9,006 nt of DNA from Alphaproteobacteria bacterium. GTDB taxonomy: Bacteria > Pseudomonadota > Alphaproteobacteria > UBA8366. Below, piece by piece: positions 1-6,675 of this stretch. The notes under the pieces are model-generated. The model saw only the letters and a list, made by a program, of their open reading frames with translations, ran no database searches and had not been told where the DNA came from. Position numbers and translations under genes: made by a program. Positions within the stretch are counted from its first letter, which is position 1. Every line of letters begins with the position of its first letter. The stretch covers positions 1 through 9,006 of the forward strand of contig JAOTYV010000198.1 of NCBI GenBank assembly GCA_029861675.1, in the 5' to 3' direction.

Positions 1-1182
1 CCCGGTAGGCAATGTCACCGCCGGCAGATGCAGGGTCGTCCATGCCCCGTTGAATACCGCATCCCCGGTTTTGGCGATGCCGGGGGGCGCCTCCCCCGGC
101 GCGCTGGGCGTCAGGAGCAGGTCAAAGCCCTCCATTGTGGCGTCCACGGCGCGGCGGTAGGCGATAATACGGCGCTCGGCCGCACGATACTCTTCATAGG
201 TGCACGCGAGACCATCCGCCGCGCGGCCGTCCAGCAGCGCCCGGCTCAATTGATCCGCATGGCACATCCGCTCATGCATCATGACGCGGGCGAATTCGAA
301 TCCGGACACCTTAATGATGAGGTCGCCGAGCCCCGCTTCCCCGTCCGGCATGCTGAAATCGGATACAGCAGCGCCCGCCGCCGACAGGCCGGACGCGGTT
401 CGCTCGATCAACGCATGGGTCGCCGCATCCGCCTTATCCCAATTGACGGTCCGGCAGAGGCCGATCTTGAGGTCCGCGACCGCGACCGCGCGGAGCGGCT
501 CCACCGGGAGCGCCATGACCACGCTCCGGAACAGGGCGAGATCGTCCACATCCCGGCTTATCAGCCCCAGCGTATCGAAGGACGGCACGTTGTCGCGCAC
601 GCCGGTGACGTTGAAATCGCCATAACTCGGCTTGTAACCGACCGCGCCGCAATAGGCCGCGGGGCGGATGATCGATCCGGTGGTCTGGGTGCCAAACGCA
701 ACCGGCACCATATGCGCGCCGACCGCCGCGGCCGAGCCGCTCGACGATCCGCCGGGCGTGTGCTCCCTATTGTGCGGATTCCGCGTTTTCCCCGGGTGCC
801 GGTGGGCGAACTCCGTCGACACGGTCTTGCCCAGCACCACGCCCCCCGCCGCCCGGCAGGCGGCGACGCATGACGCGTCCCAGGCGACGCGATTGCCTTC
901 GTAAATCGGCGATCCGTGCCCAGTCGGCATATCGACCGTATCGATGATGTCCTTGAGGCCGAACGGCACGCCATGGATCGGTCCCCGGCGCGGCCCGCTA
1001 TCCATCGCCCGTGCTTGCGCCAGCGCCCGATCGGGATCGAGATGAGCCCATGCCTCGATATCGCCGTCGATCTGCGCAATTCGATCCAAACACGCCGCAA
1101 CCAGCGCCTCGGACGTTATTTCGCCGGCTTCAATCATCGCCGCGGCCTCATGCGCCGCGAGGTCATACAGGGCTTTCGCCAT
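1..1182 (-). CDS. Amidase-signature family hydrolase (C-terminus beyond window edge)
   Basis: Cytoplasmic amidase of the amidase-signature (AS) family, which hydrolyses amide bonds through a Ser-cisSer-Lys triad. The 394 codons in the window show the full triad: Lys77 in GVPFGLKDII, cis-Ser146 at the start of the GGSSSGS motif, and nucleophile Ser170 in GTQTTGSIIRP. The Lys-Ser distance of 69 and Ser-Ser distance of 24 match malonamidase E2 spacing as I recall it (62/131/155). The frame is open to base 1 and ends in the conserved LPAVTLPTG stretch, so only about 50-80 C-terminal residues should be missing. The ATG at 1182 is set by a strong GGGAGGG site (1190-1196, 7-nt spacing). It lies 49 bp downstream of the Old Yellow Enzyme gene on the same strand and is probably co-transcribed. 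The substrate is unknown. GatA is less likely because no gatB or gatC is visible, but the missing flank cannot be checked. Confidence 0.93.
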   Translation of the reverse strand, partial: MAKALYDLAAHEAAAMIEAGEITSEALVAACLDRIAQIDGDIEAWAHLDPDRALAQARAMDSGPRRGPIHGVPFGLKDIIDTVDMPTGHGSPIYEGNRVAWDASCVAACRAAGGVVLGKTVSTEFAHRHPGKTRNPHNREHTPGGSSSGSAAAVGAHMVPVAFGTQTTGSIIRPAAYCGAVGYKPSYGDFNVTGVRDNVPSFDTLGLISRDVDDLALFRSVVMALPVEPLRAVAVADLKIGLCRTVNWDKADAATHALIERTASGLSAAGAAVSDFSMPDGEAGLGDLIIKVSGFEFARVMMHERMCHADQLSRALLDGRAADGLACTYEEYRAAERRIIAYRRAVDATMEGFDLLLTPSAPGEAPPGIAKTGDAVFNGAWTTLHLPAVTLPTG

Positions 1183-1201
1183 TCCGCGTCCCTCCCGATA
1201 G

Positions 1202-1229
1202 GGTCCCGCCGCTCTGCCGGCGCGGGACC
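1202..1229 (-). other. GC-rich hairpin between OYE and amidase genes
   Basis: GGTCCCGC and GCGGGACC form a perfect 8-bp stem around a 12-nt loop, starting 2 nt after the OYE stop codon. No T-tract follows, so it is not a standard intrinsic terminator. It more likely protects the 3' end of the OYE message or lowers read-through into the amidase. A weaker CCCT/AGGG pairing (1200-1203 with 1190-1193) would cover the amidase ribosome site and overlaps this stem by 2 nt, so the two folds partly exclude each other. Confidence 0.45.
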
Positions 1230-1231
1230 GG

Positions 1232-2344
1232 TTATTCCGCCGCCTTGTCGCGGCCAAAAACCTCCGGCCAGGCCGACGGCCGGCTGCGCTCGTACTGTAC
1301 CGGATAGGCGGCTTCCGCCCCGAGCGTCTCCGCCGCATGCCAGGCCCAGCGCGGATCGTAGAGCATCCCGCGCGCGAGCGCGACCATGTCGGCCTCCCCA
1401 TCGGCCACCAGCGCCTCCGCATGATGCGGATCCAGGATCATGCCGACCGCCATGGTGTCGATATGGGCGTGGCGCCGGATCGACGCGGCAAACGGCACCT
1501 GATAGCCCGGCCCCAGGACAATCTTCTGATCGTTCGAAACGCCCCCGCTCGACGCACAAATATAGTCGCAGCCGCGCTCGCGCAATTGGTTGGCCAGCTC
1601 GATCGAATCGCCGATTTCCCAGCCGCCGGCGACCCAATCGGACGCTGATATCCGCACGCCCAAAGGCTTCTCTTCCGGCCAAATCGCACGCACGGCCTCG
1701 AACACCTCGAGCGGAAAGCGCATTCGGTTTTCGATGTCGCCGCCATAGTCGTCGTCGCGCTGGTTGCTTATCGGCGACAGGAACTCATGCAGCAAATAGC
1801 CATGCGCCATGTGCAGCTCGATCAGGTCGAAGCCGAGCCGTTCGGCGCGGATCGCCGCCGCGACAAAGGAATTGGCCATCACCTTCAACTCGTCCGCCGT
1901 CAGCGCGTGCGGCGGCTTCCGCCGGGCGCTGGTCGGTATTGGCGACGGGGCCACGGTTTGCCATGCCCCTTCGTCTTCCCCCAGCGGATGACGGCCGTTC
2001 GCCGGCGTGTGCGAGGACGCCTTGCGTCCCGCATGCCCCAATTGGATGCCCATCTTCGCGTCGCCATGACGCCGGCAGAAATCCAGAACCTGCGCCAGCG
2101 CCGCCTCGTTCTCGTCGGAGTAGAGGCCGAGGCAATTCGGCGTGATGCGTCCGCGCGACTCGACCGCCGTGGCCTCCACGATCACCAGGGCGCTGCCGGA
2201 GATCGCAAGCTGACCGAGATGCATGAGATGCCAATCCGTGGCATTGCCGTCCGAGGCGCTGTATTGGCACATCGGCGACACGACGATACGGTTGGGAAGC
2301 GACAGACCGCGCAGGTCGATTGGCGAGAAAAGGGCGCTGCTCAT
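1232..2344 (-). CDS. Old Yellow Enzyme family NAD(P)H:flavin oxidoreductase (YqjM/XenA type)
   Basis: FMN-dependent ene-reductase, 370 aa, a single TIM barrel. Family members use NAD(P)H to reduce activated C=C bonds or xenobiotics in the cytoplasm. The YqjM/XenA-type active site is visible: Cys26 and Tyr28 in PMCQYSA, the substrate-binding pair His178/His181 in ELHMAHGYLLHEF, Arg231 in GVRISASDW, and phosphate-binding Arg325 in ALARGMLYDP. LGHAGRKAS (102-110) is also typical. Its length is close to XenA (about 360) and it lacks the C-terminal FeS/FAD half of the roughly 680-residue trimethylamine-dehydrogenase-like members. The ATG at 2344 follows a modest AAGAAG site (2351-2356, 6-nt spacing) and begins MSSALFSPI, the family N-terminus. 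The open frame runs on upstream through the antisense of the next gene, but that part has no family similarity. It is divergent from the DadA-like gene, with the amidase downstream. Physiological substrate unknown. Confidence 0.95.
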   Translation of the reverse strand: MSSALFSPIDLRGLSLPNRIVVSPMCQYSASDGNATDWHLMHLGQLAISGSALVIVEATAVESRGRITPNCLGLYSDENEAALAQVLDFCRRHGDAKMGIQLGHAGRKASSHTPANGRHPLGEDEGAWQTVAPSPIPTSARRKPPHALTADELKVMANSFVAAAIRAERLGFDLIELHMAHGYLLHEFLSPISNQRDDDYGGDIENRMRFPLEVFEAVRAIWPEEKPLGVRISASDWVAGGWEIGDSIELANQLRERGCDYICASSGGVSNDQKIVLGPGYQVPFAASIRRHAHIDTMAVGMILDPHHAEALVADGEADMVALARGMLYDPRWAWHAAETLGAEAAYPVQYERSRPSAWPEVFGRDKAAE

Positions 2345-2458
2345 GATGGTCTTCTTGTTGGGAATGAGATCGCCGCACGGTACAGGCTTGGCCCCGGTCA
2401 AGGCAACCGGACGGGCGGGATGTTGGCAATGCGGCAATAACGCCATTGGAGGCTCGTC
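2345..2458. promoter_or_regulatory. Shared divergent promoter region
   Basis: These 114 bp separate the start codons of the OYE (minus) and the DadA-like oxidoreductase (plus), so both promoters must lie here or inside the opposing genes. I see a short inverted repeat CCGGT-N7-ACCGG near the centre and a small direct repeat GGCAAT-N2-GGCAAT near 2424-2437, either of which could be a regulator site. No convincing -35/-10 pair stands out on either strand, and no regulator gene is present in the window. Confidence 0.45.
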
Positions 2459-3703
2459 ATGACCGAAAGCCGCGACATTACCGTAATCGGCGCCGGCATC
2501 GCCGGGATGTGCTGCGCCCTCCAGCTGCTGCGCGACGGCCACCGGGTCAGCGTGCTCGACCGGGACGGTCCCGGCGAAGGCTGCTCCTTCGGCAATGCCG
2601 GCCTGATCAGCCCGAGCACGTCGTCGCCGCTGGCCAGCCGCGACGTGATCCGCAAGGCCGCCGCCTGGATGTTCGACGCGGAGAGCCCGCTGCGGGTGCG
2701 CTGGGGCTATCTGCCGCGCGCCCTGCCCTGGTTCTGGCGTTTCGCCAAGGCCGCCGATCCGGATGTGTACGACAACGGCGTCCGGGCGCTGTGTGCGCTG
2801 CATGCGGAGGCCTTCACCCTCTATGACTCGATGATCGACACCTCGACGATCATCAAGCGCCTCGGCCAACTCCAGGTGTTCGAGAGCGACGCCAGCTTCG
2901 AGGTCGCCCGGGGCATCAACAAGGTGCGGCGCGAGGCCGGCGCCACCGTCGAGGAACTGGACATCGCGGCCCTGCGCCAGATGGTGCCGGAACTGAGCCC
3001 GATCGTGCGCCACGCGCTGTTCTTTCCCGATAACGGCCATACGGTAAACCCGAATCGGCTGGTCAACACGATCGCCGACCGGTTCGTCGCCGAAGGCGGA
3101 ACCATCCGGCAGGGCGTTTTGCAGGATTTCGAAACCAGGGACGGCGCGGTCAGTGCGCTGGTCACCGATACGGGATCGGAACCGGTTGGTACTAGCAGCA
3201 CCATCGTCATCAGCGCCGGTGCATATTCCCAGCCGCTCGCCAAACAACTGGGCGACGCCATCCCGCTCGAGGCCGAACGCGGCTACCACCTGGAACTGCC
3301 AGATCCCGGCGTGATGCCGCGCATCAGCCTGTCGGCCGGCGACCGCAAATTCACCATGACGCCGATGGAAAACGGCTTCCGGCTCGCCGGCACCGCCGAA
3401 TTCGCCGGCCGCGAGGCGGCGCCCGATTACCGGCGCTCGCGCCTGCTGTTCCGGCACGCCAGGGAATACTTCCCCGGCCTGCGGGACACGGACGCCCGCG
3501 AATGGATGGGCCGCCGCCCCTCGACGCCGGATTCGCTGCCCGTGATCGACCGGGCGAGCCGGTACGGCAACGTGTTCTACGCCTTCGGCCACGGCCACAC
3601 CGGATTGTCGGGCTCGCCGATGACCGGCAAGCTGATCACCGACATGATCGCGGGGCGCGAGCCGTCGATCGATGCGACGCCGTTTCGGTTGGGACGGTTT
3701 TAG
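2459..3703 (+). CDS. DadA-like FAD-dependent oxidoreductase (D-amino-acid dehydrogenase / DAO family)
   Basis: 414-aa flavoprotein of the DAO superfamily, close in length to D-amino-acid dehydrogenase DadA (about 415-430). Relatives oxidise D-amino acids or secondary amines to imines or oxo acids and pass electrons to the respiratory chain. The N-terminal Rossmann dinucleotide motif is GAGIAG (residues 11-16), ending in an acidic residue (VLDRD), followed by CSFGNAGLISPS, a DadA-like hallmark. The C-terminal block has WMGRRPSTPDSLPVID and YAFGHGHTGLSGSPMTG, which closes the FAD site in this family. No signal peptide or membrane segment is evident. The ATG at 2459 is fixed by a GGAGG site (2448-2452, 6-nt spacing). 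It is the only plus-strand gene in the window, divergent from the OYE and converging on the CoA-transferase with 4 bp between stop codons. The family is certain; the substrate (D-amino acid, N-methyl amino acid or other amine) is not. Confidence 0.93.
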   Translation: MTESRDITVIGAGIAGMCCALQLLRDGHRVSVLDRDGPGEGCSFGNAGLISPSTSSPLASRDVIRKAAAWMFDAESPLRVRWGYLPRALPWFWRFAKAADPDVYDNGVRALCALHAEAFTLYDSMIDTSTIIKRLGQLQVFESDASFEVARGINKVRREAGATVEELDIAALRQMVPELSPIVRHALFFPDNGHTVNPNRLVNTIADRFVAEGGTIRQGVLQDFETRDGAVSALVTDTGSEPVGTSSTIVISAGAYSQPLAKQLGDAIPLEAERGYHLELPDPGVMPRISLSAGDRKFTMTPMENGFRLAGTAEFAGREAAPDYRRSRLLFRHAREYFPGLRDTDAREWMGRRPSTPDSLPVIDRASRYGNVFYAFGHGHTGLSGSPMTGKLITDMIAGREPSIDATPFRLGRF

Positions 3704-3707
3704 GGCT

Positions 3708-4919
3708 CTACTCCGCCGTCTTCGGCCCGACGATCACGCCTTTCGCTTCCAGCGCATCCAATTCGTCCGCGCCGATCCCCACTTCGCTCAGCACGTCGCG
3801 GGTGTGTTCGCCGACCGTGGGCGGCTGGATGCGCATGCCGAGGTCGTGGTCGCCGATTTCCACCGGCAGCCGGGGCAGCCGGGTCCGCACGCCGTTCGAC
3901 ATGATCGTCTCCAGCATCCTGCCGTTGGCGTTGAGCTGCGGGTCGTCGAACAAATCCTTGGTCTGCGCCACCGGCGCGAAGGGCACCTCGATCTTCTCGC
4001 AAATCTCGGTCAGCTCCGCCTTGGTGTGGTGGCCGAAGATCTCCCGCACCAGGGGTTTGACCCGGTCGCGCGCCTTGACCCGGTCCTCGTTGGTCTTCAG
4101 CGTCGGATCTTCGAGCAGGTCCTGCCGGCCGAAATGCTCGCAGAAGCGCCGCCAGTGATTGTCGCTGGTCAGGCCGATGAAGATCTGGTCCTTGTCCGAG
4201 GTCTCGAACACCTCATAGATCGCCCAGGCGCCCCAGCGCGCGGGCATCGGCGGCACTTCCTGGCCGGTGATGACCTCGCCCGCCATGTGCTGCATCATCA
4301 GGAAGGCGGTCGATTCGAACAGCGCGCTCTTGACGAACTGGCCCTTGCCGGTGCGGTCGCGGTCGCGCAGCGCCGCCATGATGCCGAGCGCGCCAAAGGT
4401 GCCGCCGAGAATATCGATGATCGACGCGCCGGCGCGCAGCGGCTGGCCCGGCGGGCCGGTCATATAGGCGAGCCCGGCCATGAACTGCACCACCTCGTCG
4501 AGCGCCGGGCGGTCTTCGTACGGCCCGCTGAGGAAGCCCTTGAGGGAACAATAGACCAGTCCGGGATTGAGCTTCGCCATCGCCTCGTAGCCGCAGCCGA
4601 GCCGGTCCATCGTGCCCGGCGCATAATTCTCCGACAGCGCGTCGGCGCCGGCGATCAGCTTGTGCGCGACGGCCAGCCCTTCCGGCGTCTTCAGGTTGAT
4701 CGCGACGCTGCGCTTGTTGCGGTTGAAGCTGGAAAAGAAGCCGGCGGCGAATCCGTGCAGCCGCCGCGTCTTGTCGCCGTCCGGCGCGGGCTCGACCTTG
4801 ATGACATCGGCCCCCAGATCGCCCAAGACCAGGCCGCAGGTCGGCCCCATGATGGTCTGGCAGAACTCGACCACCCGCACCCCGGTAAGCGGCAGGGCCG
4901 CGCTATTCTCCGTCGTCAT
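3708..4919 (-). CDS. Family III CoA-transferase (CaiB/BaiF, formyl-CoA-transferase-like)
   Basis: 403-aa cytoplasmic enzyme that moves CoA from a donor thioester to a carboxylic acid, the usual activation step before breakdown of an organic acid. The N-terminal GVRVVEFCQTIMGP and LGDLGADVIKVEP blocks are diagnostic, as are NRNKRSVAINLKTPEG and SENYAPGTMDRLG. The catalytic aspartate is Asp169 in ASIIDILGG, the same number as in formyl-CoA transferase FRC. Length is normal for the family. An in-frame ATG exists 7 codons upstream (4940), but AGGAG at 4925-4929 sits 5 nt before the ATG at 4919, which decides the start. The stop lies 4 bp from the stop of the converging DadA-like gene. The gene is 219 bp downstream of the aminotransferase, across a palindromic repeat, so it may have its own promoter; I could not identify one with confidence. 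Acid and CoA donor are unknown. Confidence 0.95.
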   Translation of the reverse strand: MTTENSAALPLTGVRVVEFCQTIMGPTCGLVLGDLGADVIKVEPAPDGDKTRRLHGFAAGFFSSFNRNKRSVAINLKTPEGLAVAHKLIAGADALSENYAPGTMDRLGCGYEAMAKLNPGLVYCSLKGFLSGPYEDRPALDEVVQFMAGLAYMTGPPGQPLRAGASIIDILGGTFGALGIMAALRDRDRTGKGQFVKSALFESTAFLMMQHMAGEVITGQEVPPMPARWGAWAIYEVFETSDKDQIFIGLTSDNHWRRFCEHFGRQDLLEDPTLKTNEDRVKARDRVKPLVREIFGHHTKAELTEICEKIEVPFAPVAQTKDLFDDPQLNANGRMLETIMSNGVRTRLPRLPVEIGDHDLGMRIQPPTVGEHTRDVLSEVGIGADELDALEAKGVIVGPKTAE

Positions 4920-5010
4920 GTGTGCTCCTGTTATATGCACCGTACCCGGCGAAACCGCCCCGGCGCTGTTCGAATGGCCTCAACGAAGGCCGCCGCGAAA
5001 CATCAAACCT

Positions 5011-5093
5011 CGTCATTCCGGACGGCGGGGCGCGCCGACCCGGAATCCATGCGGCATCGAGAGATATGGATTCCCGCCTTCGCGGGAATGACG
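5011..5093. repeat. Dispersed two-hairpin palindromic repeat (REP/MITE-like)
   Basis: An 83-bp imperfect palindrome in the 219-bp gap between aminotransferase and CoA-transferase. Outer arms CGTCATTCC (5011-5019) and GGAATGACG (5085-5093) pair exactly; inner arms GGAATCCAT (5042-5050) and ATGGATTCC (5066-5074) pair exactly. Each half also folds alone: ATTCCGG/CCGGAAT (5015-5021 with 5040-5046), and ATTCCCGC/GCGGGAAT (5070-5077 with 5082-5089) around a 4-nt loop. The right-hand sequence resembles the GTCATTCCCGCGAAGGCGGG-type elements scattered between genes in many proteobacterial genomes (recalled, not searched). The left half has diverged from it. It probably ends or stabilises the aminotransferase message. 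The rest of the gap holds no gene that I can see. Confidence 0.8.
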
Positions 5094-5138
5094 CCGGCGG
5101 AAAAACGCGAATGTCCTGCCGGAGTCCCCATCGTGCGC

Positions 5139-6512
5139 TTACAGAATGTTTTCTTCCTTCAGCATATGCACCGCGCCGCGCACCGCCTCGGCGGCCTTCT
5201 CCAAATCTTCGTCGCTGTGCATGACGGAGACCTTGCCGGCGAGCTTGCCGTTGATGTCGATGCCGTTGACCATCAGGCCCAGCCGGAACCTTGTGGTCAG
5301 CGCCTTGTCGCCGTTGAAATGGTCGCGCTCCATTCCGAACAGGTCGAAGTTTAGCGGATCGATGTCCAGCCCCGGCGCGTTGGTGAAGAAGTGAATCTCC
5401 GAGAACTGTCCGTAGGCGGCCCAGGGCACGCCTTCCGCCGCGAATACCCGGTTGACCTGCTCGCGCAATTTGCGGGCCTGTGCGATCGCCTTATCGGTCG
5501 CGTCGGTGCTCTCGACGATCTCCAGCGTGGCCACACCGGCCGCCGATGACAGCGGATTGGCGTTGAAGGTGCCTTGATGGCCGATCTTCTCGATACCCTG
5601 CTTCGCCGTCTCCTCGAAGTCGAGCAGGTCGAGCAAATCCTTGCGGCCGCACACCGCGCCGCCCGGCAGACCGCCGGCGAGGATCTTGGCGAGACTGGCC
5701 AGATCCGGCATCAGACCGAAATGCGCCTGCGCGCCGCCCTTGTGCGCCCGGAACCCGGCCACCACTTCGTCGAAAATCAGCAGGATGCCCTGCTCCTCGG
5801 TGATCCGCCGCAACTCGGTGACGAACTCCGCCGCCATGGGGACCTGGCCGAAGCCCGATCCGGTCGGCTCCAGAATCACCGCCGCAATGTCGTCATCGCT
5901 GGTGAGAATGCGCCGGGTTTCCTCGATATCGTCCGGCGGCGCCAGGACGACGTTCTTGGCGATCCCGTCCAACACGCCGACAGACGGACTGCCGTCGAAA
6001 TGATCGCCGACGCCGAAGGCGACATGATCGTTCCACCCATGGAAATGACCGAGGAACCGGACGAGCTTTTTCCGGCCGGTCGCCGCGCGGGCGATGCGGA
6101 ACGCCATCATGTTCGCCTCGGTACCCGAGCCGGTAAACCGCACCTTCTCGGCGCACGGGATCAGCGTCTTCACCAGATCGCCCCAGCGCACTTCCAATTC
6201 ATGGCCGGAGCCGTAATGCGTGCCCTTGTTGAGCTGGCCATGCACCGCTTCGGTGACCGCCGGATGGTTGTGGCCAAGCAGCAGCGCGCCATGCCCGCCG
6301 AAGAAATCGATGTATTCGTTCCCGTCCACGTCCCATTTGTGCGACCCCTGGGCGCGCTCCACATACAGGCAATACGGGTCGAGCTTGCGCGAGTCGTGGG
6401 TCAGCCCGCTCGGGAAAACGTCGCCGGCGGATTCCGCGAGTTTCGCCGATCCCGGGGTCTTCTCGCGATAGGCCGCAACGATGCGGGAATTGGTAGGGCC
6501 GCTGTCAGGCAT
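5139..6512 (-). CDS. Class III PLP-dependent aminotransferase (HemL-like, not classical GSA aminomutase)
   Basis: 457-aa fold-type I PLP enzyme of class III, in the group often labelled aspartate aminotransferase family or glutamate-1-semialdehyde aminomutase. PLP-site features are all present: TGSGTEANMMAFR (127-139) for the phosphate, FHGWND (157-162), Asp248 in LIFDEVVAGFRAH to pair with the pyridine nitrogen, and Schiff-base Lys276 in ASLAKILAGGLPGGA. The small domain includes GHQGTFNANPLSSAAG. True HemL has a GGVNSPVR-type motif near the N-terminus; here the position reads SGLTHDSR, and the following WDVDGNEYIDFFGGHGALLLG is typical of catabolic relatives. Alphaproteobacteria usually make 5-aminolevulinate with HemA from glycine, so a heme role is unlikely. 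The ATG at 6512 follows AAGGAG (6521-6526, 8-nt spacing); an upstream ATG at 6581 lacks such a site. Likely role: transamination or amino-group shift on an unknown amino compound. Confidence 0.93.
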   Translation of the reverse strand: MPDSGPTNSRIVAAYREKTPGSAKLAESAGDVFPSGLTHDSRKLDPYCLYVERAQGSHKWDVDGNEYIDFFGGHGALLLGHNHPAVTEAVHGQLNKGTHYGSGHELEVRWGDLVKTLIPCAEKVRFTGSGTEANMMAFRIARAATGRKKLVRFLGHFHGWNDHVAFGVGDHFDGSPSVGVLDGIAKNVVLAPPDDIEETRRILTSDDDIAAVILEPTGSGFGQVPMAAEFVTELRRITEEQGILLIFDEVVAGFRAHKGGAQAHFGLMPDLASLAKILAGGLPGGAVCGRKDLLDLLDFEETAKQGIEKIGHQGTFNANPLSSAAGVATLEIVESTDATDKAIAQARKLREQVNRVFAAEGVPWAAYGQFSEIHFFTNAPGLDIDPLNFDLFGMERDHFNGDKALTTRFRLGLMVNGIDINGKLAGKVSVMHSDEDLEKAAEAVRGAVHMLKEENIL

Positions 6513-6644
6513 GGTGGGAACTCCTTGGCTAGGGGGCCGGGGCGAAAAACCGGGAGAGGCCACGTTGGTGGGTTCTGCCACGCCAGCGGGTTCATCCCAT
6601 AAACGTCGGCGTTACGGTACAGTTCTCAAGAAAGGCAGGCAACC

Positions 6645-6675
6645 GGGGAACAGCGGGATTTTCGCAAGTGTCCCC
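6645..6675 (-). terminator. Weak hairpin just after the LLM oxidoreductase stop
   Basis: On the minus strand GGGGACA (6669-6675) pairs with TGTTCCCC (6645-6652) with one bulged base, and a 3-bp CGC/GCG pairing lies inside. It begins at the base after the LLM gene stop codon. No run of T follows, so termination here would be weak or factor-dependent. The remaining sequence up to the aminotransferase ribosome site shows no convincing promoter boxes. Confidence 0.25.

Noticed and set aside
916..2145. A 409-codon plus-strand frame over the amidase and OYE genes.
   Set aside because: Arg/Pro/Ser-rich with no recognisable domain; both opposing genes are intact and have complete active sites.
2345..3598. 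A 418-codon open extension upstream of the OYE start, antisense to the DadA-like gene, which would make a 788-residue fusion protein.
   Set aside because: It is the mirror frame of a well-supported FAD oxidoreductase in GC-rich DNA, its composition is low-complexity (Ala/Gly/Arg/His-rich) with no family motif, and the ATG at 2344 begins exactly at the OYE family N-terminus.
1232..3703. Reading the OYE plus DadA-like pair as a stachydrine/N-methylproline demethylation cluster.
   Set aside because: The OYE-type demethylases in those clusters are about 680 residues with FeS and FAD domains; this OYE is 370 residues and lacks them.
5011..5093. The palindromic repeat as a CRISPR repeat, riboswitch or att site.
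   Set aside because: There is one inverted copy with no spacer series, no integrase nearby, and its sequence fits known dispersed intergenic palindromes better.
3672..5354. A 560-codon plus-strand open frame across the CoA-transferase gene and the repeat.
   Set aside because: It is antisense to a gene with an intact catalytic site and conserved motifs, is rich in Arg/His/Ala, and passes through the intergenic repeat; this is a typical GC-rich shadow frame.
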